Shown here one piece after another: positions 44,907 through 52,709 of a stretch of DNA of 64,000 nucleotides (its first letter is position 1; the number at the start of each line of letters is the position of its first letter). The DNA comes from Thermohalobaculum sp039822785 (GTDB lineage: Bacteria > Pseudomonadota > Alphaproteobacteria > Rhodobacterales > Rhodobacteraceae), in NCBI GenBank assembly GCA_039822785.1, contig JBCBMO010000002.1:1-64000 (forward strand), read 5' to 3'. The notes under the pieces were generated by a model. That model saw only the letters and a list, made by a program, of their open reading frames with translations, had not been told where the DNA came from and did not search any database. The position numbers and the translations under genes were made by a program.

Positions 44907-46241
44907 ATGACCGACAAGAGCTTCCCCGACATGTCCGGCCCGAGCGAGACCGGCGATCTGCTGGTCCTTGTGGATCCCGAGGCCAAGGCGACCGCTTCGA
45001 TCAAGGCGCTGGAGAGCGCCTCGGGCATGAAGATCGCCGCCGCGACCGACTTCTCAGGCCAAGGCGCCACTGCCGCGCAGGGCGTCGACGACGCCGACGG
45101 CGTGTTCGTCGAGCGCTTCGGCCTCGCCATGATCCGTGGCCGCTCGGCCGATGCCCGGGCCGAGTTGCCGGGCGTCCTGCGCCGCGCCTCGGCCGTGCAG
45201 CATGTGCGACCCGAATACTACATGCATGCCACCGACACGGTGCGTGAGCGCTACGAGAGCTGGGTGCGCGATGGACTGCGCCTACTCGCCGACGGGGCCG
45301 GCAACGCCCTGCGCGCCGACCGCATGCCCGAACCCGAGATCGACTTCAGCACCGACAACGTCGCGACCACCTGGGGTGTCCGCGCGGTGCGGGCCGACCT
45401 CTCGCCCTACAGCGGCCGCAGCGTCAAGATCGCCGTCCTGGACACCGGTTTCGACTTCCAGCACTCCGATTTCGCGGGCCGTAATGTCTATGGAGAGAGC
45501 TTCGTCCCGGGCGAGACCGCGCAGGACGGCAGTGGCCACGGCACCCATTGTGCCGGCACCGCGGCCGGACCGCTCGCCCATGATCAGACGCCACGCTACG
45601 GCGTGGCTCCCGAAGCCGATCTCGTCATTTTGAAGGTCCTGAGCAACGCGGGCAGCGGCCGTGAGAGCTGGATCATCGCCGGGATGCAGCGGGCGATCGC
45701 ACTCAACTGCGAGGTGCTGTCGATGTCGCTCGGGCGCCGCGTTGGCCTCGGCGAGGACCCCGACCCGGTCTATGAGCGGATCGGTCAGATCGCCCTCGCC
45801 TCCGGCTCGCTGATCGTGGCCGCCGCCGGCAATGACAGCCGTCGCCATCGCGGCATCGTGGCACCGGTCAATGCACCGGCGAACGCGCCCTCGATCATCG
45901 CGGTGGGCGCCATCGACGACCGCGGGCGCATCGCGAACTTCTCCAATGGCGGGCTGAACGACGACGGGGGCGAGGTCAATTTCTGTGCGCCCGGGGTCGA
46001 TATCGCGAGCGCCTATCCCATGCCGCGGCGCTACGAGAACCTGAACGGGACCAGCATGGCCACGCCCCATGTTGCCGGTGTAGCGGCACTCTATGCCGAG
46101 GCCGATCCCAGCCTGCGTGGCAAGCGGCTCTGGGAGATCATGCGCCGGCGCGCCGCCGATATCGGAGTGCCGATCCGTGCGGGCGGGGCTGGCCTCGTCC
46201 AGGCGCCGGTGTCCTTCGGCAGCAGCCGCCACATGGCCTGA
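44907..46241 (+). CDS. Subtilisin-family (S8) serine protease, 444 residues, with propeptide-like N terminus
   Basis: A classical subtilisin catalytic core: D179 in VLDTGFDF, H211 in SGHGTHCAG, N309 in AAAGNDS and S383 in NGTSMATPHVAG. Residues about 18-110 form a propeptide-like ferredoxin-fold segment (LLVLVDPEAKATASIKALESASG...FVERFGLAMIRG...). No signal peptide is visible, so export, if any, is not by Sec in a usual way. The ATG at 44907 is preferred to 44841 because AGGAAAGG lies just upstream and the earlier ATG has none. A propeptide-like small gene lies 45 bases downstream. Confidence 0.92.
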   Translation: MTDKSFPDMSGPSETGDLLVLVDPEAKATASIKALESASGMKIAAATDFSGQGATAAQGVDDADGVFVERFGLAMIRGRSADARAELPGVLRRASAVQHVRPEYYMHATDTVRERYESWVRDGLRLLADGAGNALRADRMPEPEIDFSTDNVATTWGVRAVRADLSPYSGRSVKIAVLDTGFDFQHSDFAGRNVYGESFVPGETAQDGSGHGTHCAGTAAGPLAHDQTPRYGVAPEADLVILKVLSNAGSGRESWIIAGMQRAIALNCEVLSMSLGRRVGLGEDPDPVYERIGQIALASGSLIVAAAGNDSRRHRGIVAPVNAPANAPSIIAVGAIDDRGRIANFSNGGLNDDGGEVNFCAPGVDIASAYPMPRRYENLNGTSMATPHVAGVAALYAEADPSLRGKRLWEIMRRRAADIGVPIRAGGAGLVQAPVSFGSSRHMA

Positions 46242-46286
46242 CGCCCCGCCGGGCAGCCGCCCTAAAGCAAGAGAAGGAGATCCACC

Positions 46287-46532
46287 ATGGCGCAGGACCC
46301 AACCCCCACCCTGATGGTGCTGATCGACCTCGACACCAAGGGCGGGCCAGGCGCGGTCCTGGCCCGCCTGTCGGAGGCGGGGTTCGTCACGGTCGACGTC
46401 TTCGAGTCCTTCGGGATTGCGATCGGACGCTTCGACGGCGACCCCGATACGCTGCTGCGGCTGCCCGGCGTTCAAACCGTGCGAGAGGAGGGCTCGTTCA
46501 CCCTCTCGCCCCCGAAACCCGACGCTGACTAG
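46287..46532 (+). CDS. Small propeptide-like protein (possible stand-alone subtilisin inhibitor/chaperone)
   Basis: An 81-residue protein preceded by AAGAGAAGGAG. Residues 9-72 (LMVLIDLDTKG..., FESFGIAIGRFDGDPDTLLRLPGVQTVREE) resemble in length, order and key positions the propeptide-like N terminus of the adjacent S8 protease (LLVLVDPEAKA..., VERFGLAMIRGRSADA...ASAVQHVRPE). That fold is the inhibitor I9/propeptide ferredoxin-type. A free I9-like protein could fold or inhibit the protease in trans. The relation is my alignment by eye, not a database match. Confidence 0.65.
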   Translation: MAQDPTPTLMVLIDLDTKGGPGAVLARLSEAGFVTVDVFESFGIAIGRFDGDPDTLLRLPGVQTVREEGSFTLSPPKPDAD

Positions 46533-46639
46533 TGCCGCTGGGACCACCGGGCGGCGCAGACAGCAGGCGCTCCACGACAACTGTACTGACGATTTCACCA
46601 CAAAAAGATACCGACTAGAACTTCGAAAAGGAGAACAAA

Positions 46640-46885
46640 ATGACCATCCGTTCAATGACAAATCTTCCAACAAACAAAAGTATCGCAGCATCAGTCGCCG
46701 CCTTGATTGCGCCTTACGTCGTTGCCGCAATCAATGCAAGGCTGGAGCCCGATCTGACGACGGAACAAGTCGCCATTCTGACCGGCCTGCTGGTTGCGCT
46801 CCTCAGCTACCTGTGGCCGCCGAGACGAGCTGACCAGGTCGTCGACGTCAACGCGGGAACCTTGAAGCCCGTGGAGATCGCGTGA
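46640..46885 (+). CDS. Small predicted membrane protein
   Basis: An 81-residue protein with a perfect AAGGAG ribosome site 7 bases before ATG 46640. Two hydrophobic stretches, residues about 14-33 (SIAASVAALIAPYVVAAI) and 44-59 (VAILTGLLVALLSYLW), could span the membrane, followed by PPRRADQ. A holin-like shape is suggested only by size and topology. Local DNA is less G+C-rich than the protease genes on either side. No recognised family. Confidence 0.6.
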   Translation: MTIRSMTNLPTNKSIAASVAALIAPYVVAAINARLEPDLTTEQVAILTGLLVALLSYLWPPRRADQVVDVNAGTLKPVEIA

Positions 46886-47052
46886 TCCGGCTCCTCGCTT
46901 AGCGAGATCACGGGAGCTCGACCGCGCGACGACGCCGGGCTGTCCCACCGCGACAGTCATACCAGCCGCCGAAAGTCGCAGTTAGAGGAACCGTGTTCGG
47001 TCCACTGGACCGGACACAGACTTCAATCAAAATTTTAATCATGGAGGCATCA

Positions 47053-47607
47053 ATGCATCTCAAGACCTTCCTAACGTTTTCTACAATCCTCCTCTGCACT
47101 GCTTGTTCTTGGGTAAAAGTAGAGCCAATAGATAGTAATAGCAGAGTAAATGGCGTGCGAATCTACGATCAGAAGCCAATTTTAATTGTCGCAGGGGCAA
47201 ACGTAACGGTGGAGACGGTTCCTAATCTGGACAAAGCTTACGCCGTCCGTTTCGGCACCTTCCTTGCAAAACACGACCTTATACTGGACATAGAAAAAGG
47301 TGCGCTCGCGCAGCTTACATCAAACCAGGACAGTACAGCTCTCCCCATCGCCCTCGTCAACCTCGTGACTGAAGCTGTGAAGAGTGGAAACCCGCTTGGC
47401 GATGTCTTCTCAGGCAGCGTAGCACCGCAAGGACAGGGCGTCGATTTCGGTGTCTTCGATATCGTCTTCGATGGTGAGGGCAATATCGAGAAACTGGTGC
47501 CTCTGCTGGACGCCGACAGGCTCATGTCGGTATCGAGCGGGACGGCGAGTGGTGGTGGCGCGCCATCCGGCCCTCCCGGCGGCACATCCACCCCGCCAAC
47601 GCAGTGA
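47053..47607 (+). CDS. Predicted lipoprotein of unknown function
   Basis: A 184-residue exported protein starting MHLKTFLTFSTILLCTAC; the likely lipidated cysteine is C18 (LCTAC), with an unusual second cysteine at C15. The ATG at 47053 is chosen because GGAGG lies 7 bases upstream. The mature part has VNGVRIYDQKPILIV and a low-complexity C terminus rich in Gly, Ser and Pro (SGGGAPSGPPGGTSTPP). The first 250 bases are markedly A+T-richer than neighbours, suggesting recent acquisition. Ends 13 bases before the trypsin-like gene. Confidence 0.72.
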   Translation: MHLKTFLTFSTILLCTACSWVKVEPIDSNSRVNGVRIYDQKPILIVAGANVTVETVPNLDKAYAVRFGTFLAKHDLILDIEKGALAQLTSNQDSTALPIALVNLVTEAVKSGNPLGDVFSGSVAPQGQGVDFGVFDIVFDGEGNIEKLVPLLDADRLMSVSSGTASGGGAPSGPPGGTSTPPTQ

Positions 47608-47620
47608 GCGGTGGTGCGCC

Positions 47621-48541
47621 ATGGCATACCCGCTTTCCCTCGGCGCCATTCGCCGGTCGGTCGGGGGCGCCCGGGGGGCGGCGCTCCAGCGGCCGAATGT
47701 CTGCCACGTCACTCTCGGCCTGCGCGAACGCGCAGGCTTCCCGACCCCGGAGACCTGCCTGAAGGTCTACGTGCAGAAGAAGCTTGCGGACCTACCCAAC
47801 GAGGTCCGCGTCCCGCCGGACTTCGACATCGTCAACAGCAAGAACCGGAGGATCGGCACGCTGAAGACGGACATCGTGGAGATCGGCGGCCTGCCGCAGA
47901 GCTTCGCCCTGCGCTCGGGCTCGGTGCTGCGATCGCGCGATCACAACACGGGCGTCAACGGCTTCTGCCTCGAGCGCGACGGCACGAGATTCTTCATCAC
48001 GAACGCCCATGTCGCGATGAGCGCCAAGACCGGCTACCGCTCCGAGGGCATCCGCTACTGGGATCTCCCGGCACAGGACTGGTACGAAGCCGGCGATCTC
48101 TCCTATGTCACCGACCTCAAGCGCAAGCGCGTGACCGAGGAAGACTTGGCCGTCTACAGCGTCGCGCCCGGCATCTCGGCAGAGCCCTACGCGATCGCCG
48201 GCTACGACTATAAGATCCGGCATTTCCGCGATGCGCTCGACTATCGCAACGAAGTCTTCTGGTTCAACTACAATGGTCAGTTCTACAAATGCATCGATCC
48301 CGAGCCCGTCTTGCGACGCACGACACTTCGGGTCGATGGCAGGCTGCTGGACTACAGGAGTTTCATCCAGTTCAAGGTGGTGGCACCTGCAACGGCACGA
48401 CCTGGCCAATCCGGCGCAGTTGTCTGTTTCGGTAGCGACAACGACATTTCGGCCGTCGCCCAGATCTTCGGCGGGCTCGCTCCGCACTACATTTGGGCAT
48501 TTGGGATCAACCGGATATGCCGCAAGGTTAGGTCTCTCTAA
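47621..48541 (+). CDS. Chymotrypsin-fold (trypsin-like) serine protease
   Basis: A 306-residue protease. The catalytic triad is H130 in FFITNAHVAMS, D175 in TEEDLAVYSV and S264 in RPGQSGAVV. Spacings of 45 and 89 residues match chymotrypsin (His57, Asp102, Ser195) well. No signal peptide is visible; residues 1-90 form an extra N-terminal domain of unknown role. It completes the protease locus, being the third serine protease of a second fold within 6 kb. A gap of 449 bases follows. Confidence 0.82.
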   Translation: MAYPLSLGAIRRSVGGARGAALQRPNVCHVTLGLRERAGFPTPETCLKVYVQKKLADLPNEVRVPPDFDIVNSKNRRIGTLKTDIVEIGGLPQSFALRSGSVLRSRDHNTGVNGFCLERDGTRFFITNAHVAMSAKTGYRSEGIRYWDLPAQDWYEAGDLSYVTDLKRKRVTEEDLAVYSVAPGISAEPYAIAGYDYKIRHFRDALDYRNEVFWFNYNGQFYKCIDPEPVLRRTTLRVDGRLLDYRSFIQFKVVAPATARPGQSGAVVCFGSDNDISAVAQIFGGLAPHYIWAFGINRICRKVRSL

Positions 48542-48990
48542 CTGGCTCGTCACACGGTCTTCTCCAACGTCACGCGCCAACCTGCTTTGCGCATCGTCCG
48601 ACATAGAAGGTCATGCACTGCCTACCAGCATCGATATCCTTTTTCGACTTACAGGTCAGCCCAGTGTGTGCGTTTGATGGGTGGAGTAAATCGAAGCTAG
48701 CTCCACCCGACGTCGCCGAACACCTAGTTGGATGTGGAAGTACTGCGATGCTTTGGACCGACGAGCTGCGCGCTTCGACCTCCGTCCTTGCCAATCGGGT
48801 AGGCGCGCAAACGTCATAGGTGTCCCGGTCCAGCCGAGGTCGTTTGTTGTAACGTGCCGTTGGCCAAATACCCGGAGAGTCCGCATAGCAGTTCCGCGAT
48901 GCTGCGCCTTACACGAACGGCAGCTACGCATGGCTGCGACAGCGAAACCTGCACCAGTGATGAACGGCAGCTCTGGGCCGCCTGCGCTTC
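48542..48990. other. Intergenic stretch with repeat copy A
   Basis: 449 bases without a supported gene between the trypsin-like gene and the convergent LysR gene. The only structure is the dispersed repeat at about 48898-48985 (separate entry). Confidence 0.7.
48898..48985 (+). repeat. Dispersed intergenic repeat, copy A
   Basis: Carries the block GATGCTGCGC, then ACGGCAGCT at 48917 and AACGGCAGCTCTGGGCCG at 48963-48980. The two ACGGCAGCT words are 47 bases apart, as in copies B and C (46 and 47). Sequence between the blocks is not conserved. Confidence 0.75.
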
Positions 48991-49869
48991 TTACGACAGG
49001 CCAGCGTGTCGTAGCGCCGGGACCATGGCGTTTACGAAGGCGCGGGGTGCCGCGGGCTGGAACGGGGTCGGTGACCAGATGGCGTGGATCGGGAACGCGG
49101 CGTGCGATGCACCTGGCAACAGGGGAACGAGGCGCCCTTTCCGCAGGTCGTCGGCATAGGCCCAGGCGGGGCCGAAATGGGCCCCGTGACCGTCCAGCAC
49201 CATCGCCCGCACCGCGCTCATGGAATTGACGCCGAAGCGGCTTGGCATGCGGATTTCGTGCCGCGTGCCGTCCAGCTCGAGATCGACGACCGTTTCGGCG
49301 CGGCCCGGGCGGTAGGAGACGACATCGATCTGCTCGAGGTCCGTGGGCGTCGAAATCCTGGCCGCGAGGGCGGGCACGCCAACGAGGACGCGGTGCGAGG
49401 CGCCGATCCTCCTGGCCGTCAGACCACTGTCGGTCAGGCGCCCGATACGAATGGCGACATCGATCCCTTCTGCCAAAAGATCGGCAAACTGGGATCCTAG
49501 GCGCAGTTCCACGGAGAGATCAGGATGTGCCGCCGACATCTCGGCGAGGACTGGCGCGACGAAGCGGGCACCGAAATCCGTTGGCGCCGCGACGCGCAAC
49601 CGTCCGCGCGGCAAGTCCTGGCCTTCAATGACGTCGGCCAGTAGCGCGGCGCGGGCCGCCGCCAGCCGCCGGATCCCATCGGCATAGCGGGCTCCAGCCT
49701 CCGTCGGCGAGGAGGCGCGCGTCGTGCGGTTCAAGAGCTTGACGCCAAGCTGTGCCTCGAGTCCGGCGATCCGCCGACTGACGCGGCTCGGGTCAAGGCC
49801 CGCCGCCACGGCGGCGCTGCGAAAGCTGCCGCCGTCGATGACGGCCAGGAACAGGGCGTCGTCATCCAT
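48991..49869 (-). CDS. LysR-type transcriptional regulator
   Basis: A 292-residue regulator. The N-terminal winged helix (FLAVIDGGSFRSAAVAAGLDPSRVSRRIAGLEAQLGVKLLNRTTR) is standard, followed by a substrate-binding-protein-like effector domain with the conserved VRIGRLTDSGLTARRIG. The ATG at 49869 gives normal family length; the longer frame runs antisense to the divergent SDR. It is divergent from a Tat-signal SDR gene with an ATTCG-A-CGAAT palindrome between, so it probably controls that SDR. Length and helix suggest the subfamily that recognises aromatic or quinone-like compounds, but that is a guess. Confidence 0.93.
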   Translation of the reverse strand: MDDDALFLAVIDGGSFRSAAVAAGLDPSRVSRRIAGLEAQLGVKLLNRTTRASSPTEAGARYADGIRRLAAARAALLADVIEGQDLPRGRLRVAAPTDFGARFVAPVLAEMSAAHPDLSVELRLGSQFADLLAEGIDVAIRIGRLTDSGLTARRIGASHRVLVGVPALAARISTPTDLEQIDVVSYRPGRAETVVDLELDGTRHEIRMPSRFGVNSMSAVRAMVLDGHGAHFGPAWAYADDLRKGRLVPLLPGASHAAFPIHAIWSPTPFQPAAPRAFVNAMVPALRHAGLS

Positions 49870-49899
49870 TGATGCGCCTCGCGCATTTCTGAGTGGTTC

Positions 49900-49910
49900 A
49901 TTCGACGAAT
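49900..49910. promoter_or_regulatory. LysR-type operator candidate
   Basis: Perfect 11-base palindrome ATTCG-A-CGAAT in the 130-base gap between the LysR gene and the divergent SDR gene, in the extended context TTCATTCGACGAATATCC. Position and symmetry fit a LysR activation site; the classical T-N11-A pattern is satisfied only loosely. Confidence 0.45.
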
Positions 49911-49999
49911 ATCCTAAAACAAGCGCACCGTCCATCTTCCCGCCATCAACGGACAGCCCGGGCCCGCAGGGCCGGAACCGCCACGCTGGAGGCAAGGAC

Positions 50000-50977
50000 A
50001 TGACGCACGACATCACCCAGATCCCGACGCCCGCCCGCCGCATCGGCCGCCGCCAGGCCATGCGCCTCGGCGCTCTCGGCGCCGCAGCCGCCGCCGTGAC
50101 CCCGGCCGCGGCCGCGACCGACGGTGCAGACGCACCGCGAGGCCCGCTGGCCGGCCAGACCGCCTTCATCACCGGGGGCGCGCGGGGTATCGGGCTCGCC
50201 TCGGCCGAGGAACTTGCCCGCGCCGGTGCCGATATTGCCCTCTTCGACATCGCCACACCGCGTGTCGCGCATGTTCAGTATCCGCTGGCCACCGAGGACG
50301 ACCTCGCCCGCGCAAAGGCGCGGATCGAGGCGCTCGGCGTGCGCTGCGTGACCTTCAAGGGCGACGTCCGCGACGGCGCAGCACAGGAACGGGCCGTGGC
50401 CGAGACCGTCGCGACGCTCGGCAGCCTCGACATCGTCGTGGCCAATGCCGGCGTCAGCCAGGCCGGCCAGATCGAGGAATTCTCGGCCGATGACATCTCG
50501 ACCGTCTTCGAGATCAACGTCGCCGGTGTCGTGAAGACCACCCAGGCCGCGGTGCCGCATATGCGCGCCCAGGGCGGTGGCCGGATCATCTACATCTCGT
50601 CGGGCCTCGGCCGGGTCGGCAATGCCCTGTTCCCCGTCTATACGCCGACGAAATGGGCGGTCATCGGCTTCGCCAAGAGTGCGGCGCTGTCCTTTGGCCG
50701 TGACAACATCATGTGCAACGTGGTGGCGCCGGGGCTCGTGCGCACGCCACTGGCGGACAATCCTGTGATCCTTGGCAAGATGCTGCCGAACGACCCGAAC
50801 CCGACCTTCGATGCGGTCTCAGCCCTGCTGGAGCCGGGCAATCCGATCGCTGTCGGCCATCACGAGGTCGAGGATGTCGCGAAAGCCGTGTTGTTCTTCG
50901 CGGGCGATGCGACGGCGCGGATGACCGCCGAAGTCCTGGACGTCAGCTACGGCTCGAGCGCCCGTAACATGGGCTGA
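50000..50977 (+). CDS. SDR family oxidoreductase with twin-arginine signal
   Basis: A 325-residue short-chain dehydrogenase preceded by a Tat-type leader (ARRIGRRQAMRLGALGAAAAAV, residues about 12-33). The catalytic part has TGGARGIGLA, NAGVSQAG, a serine in YISSGLG and the Y-x3-K motif YTPTKWA. A substantial insertion LLEPGNPIAVGHHEVED precedes the end. Export of a folded NAD(P)-SDR to the periplasm is unusual; the cofactor would have to load first. GGAGGCAAGGAC precedes the ATG. Likely regulated by the divergent LysR gene. A related SDR follows 137 bases downstream. Confidence 0.85.
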   Translation: MTHDITQIPTPARRIGRRQAMRLGALGAAAAAVTPAAAATDGADAPRGPLAGQTAFITGGARGIGLASAEELARAGADIALFDIATPRVAHVQYPLATEDDLARAKARIEALGVRCVTFKGDVRDGAAQERAVAETVATLGSLDIVVANAGVSQAGQIEEFSADDISTVFEINVAGVVKTTQAAVPHMRAQGGGRIIYISSGLGRVGNALFPVYTPTKWAVIGFAKSAALSFGRDNIMCNVVAPGLVRTPLADNPVILGKMLPNDPNPTFDAVSALLEPGNPIAVGHHEVEDVAKAVLFFAGDATARMTAEVLDVSYGSSARNMG

Positions 50978-51114
50978 GCCGCCGATGGGGTAGCGCCTGC
51001 CGCCGCGGCCCGCACCGCGGCGGCAGTGTGGGGCGCAGACCCTGGCGAAGCGGATGAGGCGTCGCCAGGGCCATGGGCAATGCGCGAAGAGCAGCAACAG
51101 CGGAGGCACACTCG

Positions 51115-51969
51115 ATGTTCGAAGAAGCGATCAAACAGGGCGGCGTCGCGGTCGTCACCGGTGGGGCAAGCGGTGTCGGCCTCGCGGCCGCGATGGCCTT
51201 TGCCGAACGGGGGCTCGATGTCGTCATCGCCGACCTCTCCGGCGAGGCCTTGGACCGTGCGGCCGAGACGCTCAAAGGCCTTGCGGCTCCGGGTCGGACG
51301 GTCAAACCCGTTCCGACGGATGTCAGCGACGCCGATGCGTTGGTGTCACTCGCGGCGGAGACCTTCGCGCTGGGCCCGGTCGCGGTGCTGATGAACAATG
51401 CCGGGATCGCCGCGCGGACGACGTCATGGTCCGAGCCCGACAACTGGCGCCGGCTGATCGAGGTGAACCTCTTCGGGGTGCTCCATGGGGTGCAAGCCTT
51501 CGTGCCGCGCATGATAGAGGCGGATCGGCCGGCCGTCGTGATCAATACCGGGTCGAAACAGGGCATCACGACACCACCCGGCAACCCCGGCTATAACGTG
51601 TCCAAGGCGGGCGTGAAGGTGCTGACCGAGATGCTGGCACATGACCTGCGCACGGCCGGGGCCCCGATCACGGCGCATCTCTTCGTGCCGGGCTTCACCT
51701 ACACCGGCATGATCGCCGCCTTCATGCCCGAGAAACCGCCCGCGGCCTGGACGCCCGAGCAGGCCGTCGCGCATCTGCTCGACCGGATGTCAGGGGGCGA
51801 TTTCTACATTCTCTGCCCCGACAACGAGGTGACGCCCGAGCGGGACAGCCGCCGCATCGCCTGGGCCGCGGAGGACATCATCGAGAACCGCCCAGCCTTG
51901 TCGCGCTGGCACCCGGACTACGCCGAGGCGTTTGCCGCGTACGAGAAGAGCAGCGCCGAGACCGCCTGA
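51115..51969 (+). CDS. SDR family oxidoreductase
   Basis: A 284-residue short-chain dehydrogenase: TGGASGVGLA, NNAGIA, a serine in INTGSK, and GYNVSKAG (Y-x3-K). The C-terminal part contains GGDFYILCPDNEVTPERDSRR, which marks a sub-group of uncharacterised SDRs near short-chain alcohol dehydrogenases. ATG 51115 is preferred over 51073 because GGAGG lies 9 bases before it. It may share a transcript with the Tat-SDR upstream; the substrate is unknown. Confidence 0.9.
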   Translation: MFEEAIKQGGVAVVTGGASGVGLAAAMAFAERGLDVVIADLSGEALDRAAETLKGLAAPGRTVKPVPTDVSDADALVSLAAETFALGPVAVLMNNAGIAARTTSWSEPDNWRRLIEVNLFGVLHGVQAFVPRMIEADRPAVVINTGSKQGITTPPGNPGYNVSKAGVKVLTEMLAHDLRTAGAPITAHLFVPGFTYTGMIAAFMPEKPPAAWTPEQAVAHLLDRMSGGDFYILCPDNEVTPERDSRRIAWAAEDIIENRPALSRWHPDYAEAFAAYEKSSAETA

Positions 51970-52709
51970 CAGATCACAGTTGCCATTCTCGATTGAGGTT
52001 CACTGAAGCCTCATCGAACGGGAGCTCCGGGGCATGGCGCATATGAATAGCCCTATCTCCGCAAAGATCCACTATTGGGCCGCGTGACGCCCGACGCAAC
52101 CAGCCGATTGTTTTGAAAGAGTCCAACGAGCTCAGTATGGCCCACCACATAATGATATTGAGACGGCTGGTTCCGCACATGGGGTAGCAAAAATCGCGTA
52201 CTCCTTGACCCTGCGGATTTTCTCGACGAGATCGCGTACTTACGTGGGACCGCCATGATCGATGGCGTAAGACGGAGTGTGAAGGAGGTCGGCTCGCTCG
52301 TCCGAAGCGACCAAGTCAGGTCATCTAGGGGTTCGAGGTTTCATGAACTCCGGTGTCGAAACCAAGACCTGCAGCCATCAGTGGCGGCGCTCCAAGATCG
52401 TCACCGATCGGGTGTCGTTCTGTAATGCGGTGCTAGGCGACCTTTGCTCCGCGCTTCACCTATCCCTCTTCAATCACCTGAAAGAGGGCTGCCTCGCCAG
52501 CCGGGGGCTCATTTTACTGGGCGGGCACCGCCGCACTCGCCGATAAGCGCCGGTTGGGTGCGATCTGAGCGACTCCGGTCCCGCCGTAGCGGCACCGGGC
52601 AGCATTCTGTCGACAGCATCTGGACCGCTGCCTTGGATGCGAGACTGAAGCGGCAACGACGGACCCTGACAGCGATGGAACCGCATCATCGGTTCGGGTG
52701 ATCGCTAGG
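51970..52709. other. Non-coding stretch, no gene supported
   Basis: 740 bases between convergent genes. Several short frames exist on both strands but none has a ribosome site together with a recognisable protein; 51974-52180 on the minus strand looks the most protein-like but I cannot assign it. The base composition is mixed and no terminator with a clear T-tract was found. Could be a decayed gene. Confidence 0.6.
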
